Shown here: piece by piece, positions 54,282-62,921 of the stretch
Position numbering within the stretch: position 1 is the stretch's first letter
Layout of the letters: each line of letters opens with the position of its first letter
NCBI GenBank assembly: GCA_037721215.1
Contig: JBBJNV010000015.1
Location: forward strand, 1-64,000
Length of the DNA stretch: 64,000 bases
Direction of reading: 5' to 3'
Source: Gemmatimonadaceae bacterium
Lineage (GTDB): Bacteria; Gemmatimonadota; Gemmatimonadetes; Gemmatimonadales; Gemmatimonadaceae
Made by a program: the position numbers and the translations under genes
Notes under the pieces: generated by a model
The model's database searches: none
Seen by the model: only the letters and a program-made list of their open reading frames with translations
What the model was told of the DNA's origin: nothing

Positions 54282-55198
54282 CGGACTGCCGCCGCCACCT
54301 GCTGAATGTCCGAGCTGAGGAGCTGTACGTAGTCGTTGATGCCTTTCGCTCCGCCGACCGAGGGGGGCAGCATCAGCACTTTGATGCCGGTTTTGCGGGC
54401 GACGAAATCAGCGGTCTTCCGGTCGTAGAACGGCTCCATGATGATCGCCTTTGCTCCCGTGCGCTTGATGGTCTGGATCAGGCCGGCAATGTGCGACGGC
54501 GAAGGTGGAACGCCAGGCTTTGGCTCGATGAACCCGACGATGTTCATGCGGGTGAACTGGGCGAAGTACCTCCAGCTCGTGTGCCACGCGACGACTGGCT
54601 TTCCCGCGATAATAGCGAGAGCCGGTTTCCAGGTACGCTGGGCGGCGTCGAGCTTACCTTCGAAAGCGCGCGTGTTGGCGGAGTACGCCGCCGCGTTCTT
54701 CGGATCCAAGTCGCTGAATCGCTTCTGGAACAGGCGTGCAATGCGCCGCCCGTTTTCGGGGTGAAGCCAGTAATGCGGATTGCCAAGTGCGTGAACGTCG
54801 CCCTGACTTCGGTCGACGTCTCCTGCAGGCACATCCAGCAGGGGGACAGCCGAAGACACATCTACATATCCGACAGAGCCAGGCCGGATCTTCGGATTGC
54901 GCGCGCCGTCGAGCAGGAGTGGCATCCATCCAACTTCAAGGCCGAGGCCGACGAACGCCCACACATCGGCATTCCGAAGCTGGAGAACGAAGCTCGGCTT
55001 CGCTTCAACGAAATGCGGGTCCTGGTATCCCTCGCTGACATGGCGTGTCGTGACCATTCTTCCGCCTACTTCCGAGGCGATTTCCGCAAGGTCAGAGGTG
55101 CTGGTTACAACCTTCAGCTGGGCGCTTGCGGTATTACCGGTGATAGCGATCGCCAACACGGCGACCAGCCATCCGCGCATGAAAAATTGTCTTTTCAT
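54278..55198 (-). CDS. znuA: Zn/Mn ABC transporter substrate-binding protein
   Basis: The 306-residue protein is secreted (signal peptide GWLVAVLAIAITGNTASAQ) and belongs to the cluster A-I metal-binding family. LKVVTSTSDLAEIASEVGG starts the mature part; likely metal ligands are in YQDPHFVEAKPSF, GNPHYWLHPENG and VVAWHTSWRYF with a later Asp/Glu. It lacks the long His/Asp loop of classical ZnuA, so Mn or Fe uptake is also possible. The ATG at 55198 has a GGAG site; the porin gene is 30 bases upstream. Confidence 0.92.
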   Translation of the reverse strand: MKRQFFMRGWLVAVLAIAITGNTASAQLKVVTSTSDLAEIASEVGGRMVTTRHVSEGYQDPHFVEAKPSFVLQLRNADVWAFVGLGLEVGWMPLLLDGARNPKIRPGSVGYVDVSSAVPLLDVPAGDVDRSQGDVHALGNPHYWLHPENGRRIARLFQKRFSDLDPKNAAAYSANTRAFEGKLDAAQRTWKPALAIIAGKPVVAWHTSWRYFAQFTRMNIVGFIEPKPGVPPSPSHIAGLIQTIKRTGAKAIIMEPFYDRKTADFVARKTGIKVLMLPPSVGGAKGINDYVQLLSSDIQQVAAAVR

Positions 55199-55228
55199 TT
55201 TATTACTGCTCCAGAGAATGGGTAGAAA

Positions 55229-56554
55229 TCAGAACGGATGTGGGCGGTGCGGGCCAACGGCAAACGTGCTTTGCAACAGGATCCTGTTGACTCCCTTACG
55301 CTCGCCTGCGGCGAACTGTCGCTCAAATCCAAGCACGAACTTCGAGAACTCACTCGGGAAGAACTGGAGGTAGCCCGATGCCGCGGTGAGGGTTTTCTCT
55401 CCTGAACCGGCGTCAGCGAGCGCGTCCTGTACCCAGTCATACCGGGCTCCCAGATACGTGCGACGGGATAGCTGATAGCGCGAAAAAAGGTAAGCGCCAT
55501 TTGCATTGCGGGTGGGTCCGGAGAATTCTGCCGATTGAACCTCGCGGCGCAGGTCATCGTCCCACTGATTTATCTGTCGCATCACTTCGGCCTGCACGAT
55601 GAAAGATTTGTACAATCCCCGCTGCAGCGGTCGCCACCGGTACGTCAGGTCCGCGCCAATGAGGCTTTGACGTGCATTGACTGCGTTCACCTCGACTGCG
55701 AATTGACAGTCAATTGCCAGATCGCAGCTTGCTGGCTGCGCTCTTCTGCCAGTGGCAGCGCTTCCAGAAAGCTCGAGATTCGTGGATTCAGAGAGGTCCC
55801 AGTAGTTACGAAGCCGCGCCGAAACCCCGAGTCCGGCCAGGCTGCGATTCGCCGCTTCCGCCGCAATCAGGTCTCCTTCCGGCTCACCGATCTGGTTCAC
55901 GCCCGTCAGTTGAAGTTCCTGATAGAATCCCAAAGGAGCGAATACTCTGCTCAGCCACAGCCCCGTACCTTTTAAACCTTCGGGCCCGAGAAACTGCTGA
56001 ATCACATGGGGATACTCGATAGCCTGAAGTTCCGCCCTATGCGTTGTGTTCTGCTTTCCGAACGGCATGTGAAAGCGACCGATCCTGGCGGCGATCTGTT
56101 TTGGTAGCGCGGTTGCGGTGATGTATGCTTCTTCGACCGCAATTCCTTCGAGGTCGGATATCCCAAGGATGAAATCCGCGCGGAAATACGGGTCGACGGC
56201 AGAGCTGAGCGCGAGCTCGATTTCGCGGATGTCGACTCTCTTTCCGCTCTCCTGAGTGCTGCCCTTGGGCGAGAAATCACCGATGACCTCGCCAATAGCG
56301 CTGATGTCGGGCATCAATCGCGGATTCGATGGTCCTCCGCGAGCCGGGACTGTCGGGGAGTCGGGAGACGAAGAGCCGGGGTTCGCTGCTCCAGCCTCGA
56401 GCTCGCGGACGATGGCGATTGAATCGGCACGCGCAATGCTGTCCGCTCGTGCGACAGAATCACGCGCTGGAGTCGGTCTTGGTTGAGGCGTCTGCGCTTG
56501 AAGCACCGTGGGTGCAACAATGGCAAACGCGCAGAGGAAAAAACGTCCTCGCAT
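55229..56554 (-). CDS. Porin-like outer-membrane protein linked to metal transport
   Basis: The 441-residue protein has a signal peptide (FFLCAFAIVAPTVLQAQ), then a charged linker with the repeat ADSIARADSIA, and a long barrel region. PYFRADFILGISDLEGIAVEEAYITATALPKQIAARIGRFHMPFGKQNTTHRAELQ is typical of phosphate-selective-porin-like (O/P) proteins, and WVQDALADAGSGEKTLTAASGYLQFFPSEFSKFVLGFERQF is the usual end. As the first gene before the binding protein, transporter ATPase and permease, it likely passes the metal across the outer membrane; that is inference from position. Confidence 0.85.
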   Translation of the reverse strand: MRGRFFLCAFAIVAPTVLQAQTPQPRPTPARDSVARADSIARADSIAIVRELEAGAANPGSSSPDSPTVPARGGPSNPRLMPDISAIGEVIGDFSPKGSTQESGKRVDIREIELALSSAVDPYFRADFILGISDLEGIAVEEAYITATALPKQIAARIGRFHMPFGKQNTTHRAELQAIEYPHVIQQFLGPEGLKGTGLWLSRVFAPLGFYQELQLTGVNQIGEPEGDLIAAEAANRSLAGLGVSARLRNYWDLSESTNLELSGSAATGRRAQPASCDLAIDCQFAVEVNAVNARQSLIGADLTYRWRPLQRGLYKSFIVQAEVMRQINQWDDDLRREVQSAEFSGPTRNANGAYLFSRYQLSRRTYLGARYDWVQDALADAGSGEKTLTAASGYLQFFPSEFSKFVLGFERQFAAGERKGVNRILLQSTFAVGPHRPHPF

Positions 56555-56669
56555 TTGTCCTTCCGTATGTGATTGTTATTCCGTTGTGCGCACGACGGTT
56601 GAGTCGAACGCATGGCGCATTGGAGGCGACTCAGCCAGCGTAGCCGCGGATGGCCAGCGGCGAGAGTGG

Positions 56670-57023
56670 CTATACGGAAGCGGGAGGAGCGCGGGGTCGG
56701 GAGTCTGTCTGCGGCTCGAGGCCGGCAAACGATATGTGCGCAGGCACGCGCAGACGCGAGGCGCGGTCAAGTGATACGCCCTGTTGTCGTCCAGGCTCGG
56801 AGGAGGCAAGGAGCTGGCGTGCGAGACAAGCGGTGCAGTTCGCGTCGTCATGCGCGTGGTGCAGCCCTGTGCCCGTGGATTCCACATGCGCGTCAGCGCT
56901 TGCGCCAAGTCGTCCTTCCAGTATGGGCGCGAACGCAAGCACGATCTGCGCGACAGCGAAAAACAGCATCGCCGGACGCCAGAACACGCGCGGAAGGGAT
57001 CGAGATGAAGGCACGAAGGTCAT
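56670..57023 (-). CDS. Small secreted His/Cys-rich protein
   Basis: The 117-residue protein has an N-terminal membrane segment or signal (AMLFFAVAQIVLAFAPILEG) and then GASADAHVESTGTGLHHAHDDANCTACLARQLL. This cluster of five His plus a CxxC looks metal-binding and recalls DUF2946-type proteins, although I cannot confirm membership. It lies 115 bases upstream of the porin gene in the same direction, next to the Zn/Mn transport unit. A role in metal uptake or sensing is suggested by position. Confidence 0.7.
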   Translation of the reverse strand: MTFVPSSRSLPRVFWRPAMLFFAVAQIVLAFAPILEGRLGASADAHVESTGTGLHHAHDDANCTACLARQLLASSEPGRQQGVSLDRASRLRVPAHISFAGLEPQTDSRPRAPPASV

Positions 57024-57086
57024 ACCCGCCGAAGTCTACACCCGTTCCGATCGGGTCGCGAGCAACCTTTCAAACAAAAAGATCGA

Positions 57087-58001
57087 TCAGGTTTCGACAT
57101 ACCCGCGCAATCGCTCGAGCATTGCACGGTCGGTGACATCGGGCTCGACCTTCGGAGTTTCGATGACCTTGGCGATGCGCGCCAGATGCGCGTCGTTCAT
57201 GATTCGACGGAAGGCCGATTCTCCAATGGCTCCCTCTGCAATCAATTCGTGCCGATCGCGCCGCGAGCCCAGTGGAGTCTTCGAGTCGTTGAGATGCATC
57301 ATCCGGAGTCGCTCGTAGCCGACGACATTGCTGAATCGGGTCCATACGGCGTCGTAATCGTTGCTGATGTCGTACCCGGCGGCAAAGATGTGGCAGGTGT
57401 CCACGCAGACACCCACTCGTGACCGGTACTGGGCCGGGACCGCTTCGATGATTTCCGCCATCTCCTCGAAACTGGCGCCGAGAGCGGTGCCGCTCCCAGC
57501 GGTGGTTTCAAGTAGTACGATCGTCTGCCCCGGCACCCGCTCGAGGGCAACCCCGATTGCCTCGGCGTTCCGCGCGATTCCGCTCGCACGATCGTCCATG
57601 AAATTACCGGGATGAGAAACGAGATAGTTGAGCTTGAGCGCTTCGCATCGATTCAGCTCGGCGGCGAAGGAATCCAGCGATTTCGCGCGAAGGAGGGGGT
57701 CCGGTGATGCAAGGTTGATCAGATAGCTGTCGTGAGCGCACGTTTCGGCAACCAGGGTCTCGGCGAGCGCAGCGACGAAGTCCGTGCACTCACCGGGCTC
57801 ACAGTCCCGCTCGGCCCAGCGATTTGCCATCTTGGTGAAAACCTGCATCGCGGTGGCGCCAACGGCGCTAGCTCGCGGAGGTGCGAGGCGGGTTCCTCCA
57901 GCGATGGATATGTGAGCGCCAAGTGGTGCCGCCGCGGCCGTGGGATCGTCTGCCTTTGAGGTGCGCCCCGCTCTGCTACCGGCTTTTCTAGCGCGAGCCA
58001 C
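57087..58001 (-). CDS. nfo: Endonuclease IV
   Basis: Nfo is a zinc AP endonuclease for abasic sites in base excision repair. The 304-residue protein has LGAHISIAGGTRLAPPRASAVGATAMQVFTK, VSHPGNFMDDR, LLETTAGSGTALGASFEEMAEII, VCVDTCHIFAAGYDI and MHLNDSKTPLGSRRDRHELIAEGAIG, covering all zinc sites. Start: GTG 58001 lies 14 bases inside the end of the EnvC-like gene; an ATG at 58079 would add 26 residues that are only shadow. The N-terminal 30 residues are basic and Ala-rich. Confidence 0.94.
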   Translation of the reverse strand: MARARKAGSRAGRTSKADDPTAAAAPLGAHISIAGGTRLAPPRASAVGATAMQVFTKMANRWAERDCEPGECTDFVAALAETLVAETCAHDSYLINLASPDPLLRAKSLDSFAAELNRCEALKLNYLVSHPGNFMDDRASGIARNAEAIGVALERVPGQTIVLLETTAGSGTALGASFEEMAEIIEAVPAQYRSRVGVCVDTCHIFAAGYDISNDYDAVWTRFSNVVGYERLRMMHLNDSKTPLGSRRDRHELIAEGAIGESAFRRIMNDAHLARIAKVIETPKVEPDVTDRAMLERLRGYVET

Positions 58002-59190
58002 GCAACCAGGTAAGCGGATCGACCGCCGGTCCCCCGCGCCGGATTTCGAAGTGCAGATGTGGCGGGAGAGACGGATCATTGGCGCCTATCGTTCCGAGAA
58101 TCTGCCCCTTGGCAATGCGTGCTCCCTTGCTGACCGCCATCCGGTTGAGCGAGCCGTAAACGGAGTAATCGCCCCCGCCATGCTCGAGGATGACCGTGTT
58201 CCCGTATGTTCCCATGACATCGGCAAGCACTACCTCCCCACTCGAAACGGATTTTACTTCCGTGCCCGTGCCCGCGGCGATGCCGATTCCATTCCACCGC
58301 GTTGTCGTGTTGTTCGCATTGACGACTCTCCCAAATCGATAGATGATCGAGCCTTCGAGCGGCCAGTCGAGACGACCCAGATCACTGGTTCGGATGGTGC
58401 TTGGAGCCGATGGCCTGGCATTCGGGCGCGATGCCGCGCGTCGGCGCGCCGCCTCGAAGCTGGCGATAACACTATTCAGTCGGGCCTCGCTGCGCGCGAG
58501 TTGGGCGAGGCGGCCCTTGGCTTTTTTCGCATCCTGCCTAACGCGCACGAGGCTTCTTTCGCGTGAGGTTTCCAATATTTCGAGACGCTCGGCCTCACGT
58601 GATTTTTCGCCCCGGTTCTGCGCGACTCCACTCTGAAGTGAAATGAGCTGGCGGCGCTGTCCGATGATCATCGTTCTCAGCTGATCGACTCGGCGCACCA
58701 CCGCGCGATCGCGTTGTGCCAGGATATGCAGATACTTGTACCGCGCCACGAGATCGCCAAACGTTTTCGCCGAGAGCATCACCTCGAATGTAAAAAGCGG
58801 TCCGCGTTTGTAGATCTCCACGAGGCGTTTCTGGAGCACGGCACGCTTGAGCTGAACCTCGTCCTGCGCGCGAACAAGGTTCGCCGTCGTATTCTCCACT
58901 TCCCCATTCAGAGTGGTGAGCTGCTGATCGAGGGAACGGACGACTCGCACGGTGGCATTGTGCTGCCGATTGATGTTATCCACCTCTTCCGAGATATCGT
59001 GGGCTCTCGTCTGAAGACCCTTCATCCGGCGCTGCAGCTCGTCGCGCTCCCGCTTGATGCGCGCAAGCTCCTGTTGCTGAGTCCGGATTCTGGCATCACC
59101 CGACTCTTGAGCCGCCAGCGCCGCTCCGGCGAATAACATCATGCCGAGAACGAGCGCGCCGGATTTCAGATTCGGCGTAGGTGACTCCAT
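57988..59190 (-). CDS. EnvC-like murein hydrolase activator (degenerate LytM)
   Basis: The 400-residue protein has a signal peptide (SGALVLGMMLFAGAALA), then a long coiled coil (about residues 30-260) and a C-terminal LytM/M23 domain. Key metal positions are lost: RWNGIGIAAGTGTEV stands where active enzymes have His-x-Gly-x-Asp, and YSVYGSLNR replaces the Tyr-x-His pair, matching E. coli EnvC; only the final PHLHFEIRRGG is kept. So it should activate amidases rather than cut itself. It follows ftsX with a 25-base overlap at ATG 59190, as expected for an FtsEX-controlled activator. Confidence 0.9.
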   Translation of the reverse strand: MESPTPNLKSGALVLGMMLFAGAALAAQESGDARIRTQQQELARIKRERDELQRRMKGLQTRAHDISEEVDNINRQHNATVRVVRSLDQQLTTLNGEVENTTANLVRAQDEVQLKRAVLQKRLVEIYKRGPLFTFEVMLSAKTFGDLVARYKYLHILAQRDRAVVRRVDQLRTMIIGQRRQLISLQSGVAQNRGEKSREAERLEILETSRERSLVRVRQDAKKAKGRLAQLARSEARLNSVIASFEAARRRAASRPNARPSAPSTIRTSDLGRLDWPLEGSIIYRFGRVVNANNTTTRWNGIGIAAGTGTEVKSVSSGEVVLADVMGTYGNTVILEHGGGDYSVYGSLNRMAVSKGARIAKGQILGTIGANDPSLPPHLHFEIRRGGPAVDPLTWLRGSR

Positions 59191-60011
59191 ACAGAAGTTG
59201 CACTTCCCGCAACACCGATCAACGCGCCGCTCAGGATTCCGAGCAGCACAAGGCGTATATCGAAGAAGACAAGCTCCATGAAGCGCTGGTCGATCGCTCG
59301 ATATGCTAGCCACGTAAGCAACAGCGCGAGCAGACCCCCCACAATTCCCTTGGCGAACCCGTCGATCAGAAAGGGTGCCCGTATGAACGAGTCCGTGGCT
59401 CCCACCAATCGCATAATGGAGATCTCCCGCTCGCGCGCCAGAACTGAAACACGGATTGTCGCGCCGATGATGATGATCGAGACTGCCGCGAACGCCAGGC
59501 CCAGGCCCAGCCCCGTGCCAGCGGCGATAGTGCGAAGCTGATGCAGCTTCTCCACCCATTCCTCTCCGTATCGCACGTCGTCCACGAACTGATACGATTT
59601 GACGCGTTCCGCTACCTCCCTGACTGTGGCAGGGTCGCGCAGACCTGCGCGGAGATGCACGTCCAGAGATGCGGGAAGCATTGCTTCCTCGAACACGTCG
59701 GTGAACTCGCCGAGGTCTTCTCGCGCGCGTGCAAGTGCACCTTCCTGAGTGACATACTCTACTTTCGCCACCTCGGGAAATGCACGGATGTCGCCCATCG
59801 CAGTCGCGATGGCATCCGCTGGAGTGCCATCAGAAACAAATGCGCGAACCTCTACACGTTCCTCCACTCCGCGTAAGGCGTGACGGATATTGAGCGCGAC
59901 GAGTGCGAAAAGTCCGAACGCAAACAGAGAGAAGGCGATCGTTGTGACGCCGAGCAGGCTCAGCAATGGAGCCCGGCGCGATGCATTGACGGCTTCGCGA
60001 ACCGCCAGCAC
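59166..60011 (-). CDS. ftsX: Cell division ABC transporter permease FtsX
   Basis: FtsX with FtsE controls peptidoglycan hydrolases at the septum. The 281-residue protein has the first membrane helix (LLGVTTIAFSLFAFGLFALVALNI), an extracellular loop (about residues 45-155, including EEAMLPASLDVHLRAGL), and three helices at the end (GLGLGLAFAAVSIIIIGATIRVSV, IVGGLLALLLTWLAY, LGILSGALIGVAGS). AREREISIMRLVGATDSFIRAPFLIDG is the family signature. Start GTG 60011 follows the ftsE stop directly. Confidence 0.95.
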   Translation of the reverse strand: MLAVREAVNASRRAPLLSLLGVTTIAFSLFAFGLFALVALNIRHALRGVEERVEVRAFVSDGTPADAIATAMGDIRAFPEVAKVEYVTQEGALARAREDLGEFTDVFEEAMLPASLDVHLRAGLRDPATVREVAERVKSYQFVDDVRYGEEWVEKLHQLRTIAAGTGLGLGLAFAAVSIIIIGATIRVSVLAREREISIMRLVGATDSFIRAPFLIDGFAKGIVGGLLALLLTWLAYRAIDQRFMELVFFDIRLVLLGILSGALIGVAGSATSVWSHLRRI

Positions 60012-60779
60012 TTACTGTCTTGCCGCGGGAAGTGGCGGCCAGTTGCCTTCGTTCGGACCGCCGATGGCAGGCTGCCCAAGTAGCGGCGTGTACCGCGTTT
60101 CCGGCGGCGGGGTTTCCGCGGAATCGAAGACTACTCTTCCGTGATTCAACTCAATCGTTCGGCCGCCCTCGGCTTTTCGCACCATTTCGAGATCGTGAGT
60201 TGCCATGATTACCGAGGTGCCGGTGGCGTTGATCTCGCGTAGAAGCTGAAAAACGCTTCGGGTTGCACGCTCGTCGAGGTTACCCGTTGGCTCGTCAGCA
60301 AGAAGAAAATAGGGATCGTTGACGAGTGCGCGGGCGATCGCCACGCGCTGCTGCTCGCCGCCGGAAAGCTGGCGGGGACGTTGAGTCGCCTTGGACGACA
60401 GACCAACCTGCGTCAGCACCCTTCCCACGCGCGCCGGGATAGTCGACGGTGATGCACCGGTTACTTCAAGCGCAAACGCCACGTTCTGCTCGGCAGTCCT
60501 GTCTTCCAGCAGCCGAAAATCCTGGAAGATGATTCCAAGCTTCCGGCGCAGTTGCGAGATCTCGGTGCGCCGTGCGGTGTTGCCATGGACCTCGTTGACC
60601 CAGACGTCGCCGTGACTTGGCTTTTCCTCCATGTACAGCAGCTTGAGGATGGTTGTCTTTCCCGAGCCGCTGGGCCCGATGAGAAATACGAACTCTCCGC
60701 GCCGTACCTGGAAATTGACGTGGCTGAGCGCGACACGCGTGTGCGTGTACTCCTTGGCGACGTCTTCCAGTCTTATCAT
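60012..60779 (-). CDS. ftsE: Cell division ATP-binding protein FtsE
   Basis: The 255-residue ATPase drives FtsX. It has Walker A VFLIGPSGSGKTTILKLLYMEE, the FtsE-typical Q-loop region LGIIFQDFRLLEDRTAEQNVAFAL, signature QLSGGEQQRVAIARALVNDP and Walker B FLLADEPTGNLDERATRSVFQLLREI, followed by switch His in MATHDLEMVRK. A C-terminal tail of about 35 residues is extra. It starts 8 bases after the sulfur-amino-acid enzyme gene, so the division genes may be read through from the regulatory chain upstream. Confidence 0.96.
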   Translation of the reverse strand: MIRLEDVAKEYTHTRVALSHVNFQVRRGEFVFLIGPSGSGKTTILKLLYMEEKPSHGDVWVNEVHGNTARRTEISQLRRKLGIIFQDFRLLEDRTAEQNVAFALEVTGASPSTIPARVGRVLTQVGLSSKATQRPRQLSGGEQQRVAIARALVNDPYFLLADEPTGNLDERATRSVFQLLREINATGTSVIMATHDLEMVRKAEGGRTIELNHGRVVFDSAETPPPETRYTPLLGQPAIGGPNEGNWPPLPAARQ

Positions 60780-60787
60780 TATCTCTG

Positions 60788-61957
60788 CTACCTCTTAAGC
60801 GCCTGTTCGATATCGGCGATGATGTCATCCGCATTCTCGATGCCGATGCTGAGCCTCAGAAATCCATCCGGGATGCCGATGGCGGCGCGTTCCTCGCTCG
60901 TCATGTGGGCATGCGAGCTGTAACGCGGCTCACTCACAAGCGTGTCCACGCCGCCGAGGCTCGCGGCGTAGGTGATCATTTTTACGCTGCGAACGAAGCT
61001 GTCGGCCGCAGCGGCACCGCCGCTCAGCTCGATTGCCAACAGACCCCCGAATCCGTCCAGCATTTTTTTCGCGACACCGTGGTCCGGATGGGCGGGCAGT
61101 CCCGCGTAATGCACCTTGCTGATCTCCGGTCGCGCGGACGACCACTGCGCGACGCGCATTGCATTCTCGTTCGAGCGCCTGACGCGGACATCCAGCGTCT
61201 TGAGGCCGCGCTCGAGCAGCCAGCAGGCGAATGGGTCAGGCGCCTGGCCCCATACGATCATCTTGCGCCGGACTTCGTCTATATAGGACGCGGTGCCGGC
61301 GACGACGCCACACAGAATGTCGTGATGCCCATTGAGATATTTGGTAGCAGAATGAATGACGACCTCGGCGCCGTGCTCCATTGGCCGGGCGTTGATCGGG
61401 CTCGCGAGGGTGGAATCCACAACAAGTGCGACACCCTTGAGCTTTGCAAGGATTGCTGGCTGTGTAAGATCCAGCACACGACCTGTCGGGTTTACCGGAG
61501 ATTCCACGAAAATCGCCCGCGTGTTCTGCCGGATGGTGTTTCGCCAGACCCGGCGCTCGTCGGGGTCCGCGAAGCTGACCTCGATGCCCATGGACGCAAA
61601 CTCTTCCGTAAACAGCCGCCTGGTACCGCCGTAAATCCACGCGCTCGAGAGCAGGTGATCACCAGGCCGCAGGAGTGCCAGCATCGCGCAGGCGGTTGCT
61701 CCCATACCGCTCGACAAAACCAGCGCCGCTTCTGCCCCTTCCAGCATTGCGATCCGCTTCTGAACGACTGTTTCGTTGGGCGTATTACCGTATCGCGTGT
61801 AAAGCAGCCCGTCAGCAGTACCAAAAGGCTGGGCGTAGTTGACCGACTGGATGAGTGGCTGTGCAACAGGATCACCCGCAGCCCGGTGTTCCGATCCACC
61901 ATGCACCGCAATCGTGGAGCGTCCTCGCACGGGAGGCTTGGCCCTGGGCGCCATCAC
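60788..61957 (-). CDS. PLP-dependent Cys/Met metabolism enzyme
   Basis: The 389-residue protein is of the trans-sulfuration family (cystathionine synthase, cystathionine lyase or methionine gamma-lyase). STIAVHGGSEHRAAGDPVAQPLIQSVNYAQP is the N-terminus, YTRYGNTPNETVVQKRIAMLEGAEAALVLSSGMGATA the active-site entry, and the PLP Lys is in VVIHSATKYLNGHHDI. YAASLGGVDTLVSEPRYSSHAHM and GFLRLSIGIENADDIIADI end the protein. Which reaction it does cannot be told. GTG 61957 (or ATG 61954) overlaps the upstream gene by 4 bases. It is the last gene of the overlapping chain before ftsE. Confidence 0.92.
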   Translation of the reverse strand: MMAPRAKPPVRGRSTIAVHGGSEHRAAGDPVAQPLIQSVNYAQPFGTADGLLYTRYGNTPNETVVQKRIAMLEGAEAALVLSSGMGATACAMLALLRPGDHLLSSAWIYGGTRRLFTEEFASMGIEVSFADPDERRVWRNTIRQNTRAIFVESPVNPTGRVLDLTQPAILAKLKGVALVVDSTLASPINARPMEHGAEVVIHSATKYLNGHHDILCGVVAGTASYIDEVRRKMIVWGQAPDPFACWLLERGLKTLDVRVRRSNENAMRVAQWSSARPEISKVHYAGLPAHPDHGVAKKMLDGFGGLLAIELSGGAAAADSFVRSVKMITYAASLGGVDTLVSEPRYSSHAHMTSEERAAIGIPDGFLRLSIGIENADDIIADIEQALKR

Positions 61958-62292
61958 CCTACCTGGCGATTGTTCGGGGTATCGAGATCGGGTTTGATCA
62001 CGGTCACGGACTCCGATACTGCGACCCCGGCGATGTCGCGCAAAATGGCGCTGCCCTCTGCAATCGTGTCATCAATAATCAGGATCGCAAGGTCCTGTCG
62101 TCGCGGGCCGACCACCCACACCAGCTCGCCGTTGTCGATGAGACGAACTCTCGCCTCCGAAGCTCGCAGGCGAATCATCGGACCACGCTCGGCATCGCCC
62201 CGACAGGTGGATATGTATTCGACGACGTTCAGGCTGGGCCGATAGTTCCTGCCCATGCTGATCCGCACATCCGGAAGCCGAAGGTGCTTCAC
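61954..62292 (-). CDS. Unknown 112-residue protein in the STAS/ATPase chain
   Basis: I do not recognise this protein. From GTG 62292 it reads KHLRLPDVRISMGRNYRPS, then VVEYISTCRGDAERGPMIRLRASEARVRLIDNGELVWVVGPRRQDLAILIIDDTIAEGSAILRDIAG, which looks like a small beta-rich fold. It has no membrane segment. Its start overlaps the STAS/winged-helix gene and its stop overlaps the PLP enzyme gene, each by 4 bases, so it is translated with them. The coding frame is well supported by the overlaps and by codon bias. Confidence 0.75.
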   Translation of the reverse strand: MKHLRLPDVRISMGRNYRPSLNVVEYISTCRGDAERGPMIRLRASEARVRLIDNGELVWVVGPRRQDLAILIIDDTIAEGSAILRDIAGVAVSESVTVIKPDLDTPNNRQVG

Positions 62293-62921
62293 GAAACTTC
62301 CATCCCCCGACCGGGGGTGCCGGCAGCCGTCGCATTGAACATGGCTGCCGGAGGAACACGACCGGCGTATCCGCTTCGGATTGCGATGTACCCGCTCTCC
62401 TGCCGGATCACCAGGCGGCGCTGCCAGAGCGTCTCCAGCATCCGGGCGGCAAGCTCGTGCGGCATGCCGGTGGCATCCGCGACGTCGGATGCGTGAGCGA
62501 TGCCGAGTCTTCCGATCGTGTCCCACGCTCGCCGCTGGTCACCGTCGACGTTACCGACGAGCTGCACCACGCCGCCTTCCAGCTGCGTCACCAGCGCCAG
62601 GTCGTGACGTTCGAGAACTGCCTCGATTGCATCCATGTGCGACTCGCTCATCCCGTAAAACACGAAATACACTTCGCGGCGCGGAAGGTCCAGGCTTACA
62701 TACTGAAGCAGCAGTTTCGCTACGATCTCATCTGCGCATGAGAAATCGAGAAGGCCCACGTGAGAAAAATCGAGGACAGCCAGCGCCTTGTCGCCGATTT
62801 CGTCCAGATGGTGTTCGATACCGATTCTGACGGCAGCCCCGGTGGGCCGTGTAACGAGGTTCGAATAGAGATCGCAGACGCTTCGCCTGAGAACTGTGCT
62901 GACATCGATGTGGCTGATCAA
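62289..62921 (-). CDS. STAS-like protein with winged-helix C-terminus
   Basis: The 210-residue protein has an N-terminal STAS-like domain: AVLDFSHVGLLDFSCADEIVAKLLLQYV has the strand-helix pattern of anti-sigma antagonist or DUF4325 proteins. The C-terminal half (about residues 130-190) is a winged-helix domain with AWDTIGRLGIAHASDVADATGMPHELAARMLETLWQRRLVIRQESGYIAI. The candidate phosphorylation Ser is in DFSHVG or LLDFSCAD. A TTG start at 62921 overlaps the stop of the STAS/ATPase gene. It pairs naturally with that neighbour as a partner-switch module that ends in DNA binding. Confidence 0.8.
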   Translation of the reverse strand: MISHIDVSTVLRRSVCDLYSNLVTRPTGAAVRIGIEHHLDEIGDKALAVLDFSHVGLLDFSCADEIVAKLLLQYVSLDLPRREVYFVFYGMSESHMDAIEAVLERHDLALVTQLEGGVVQLVGNVDGDQRRAWDTIGRLGIAHASDVADATGMPHELAARMLETLWQRRLVIRQESGYIAIRSGYAGRVPPAAMFNATAAGTPGRGMEVS

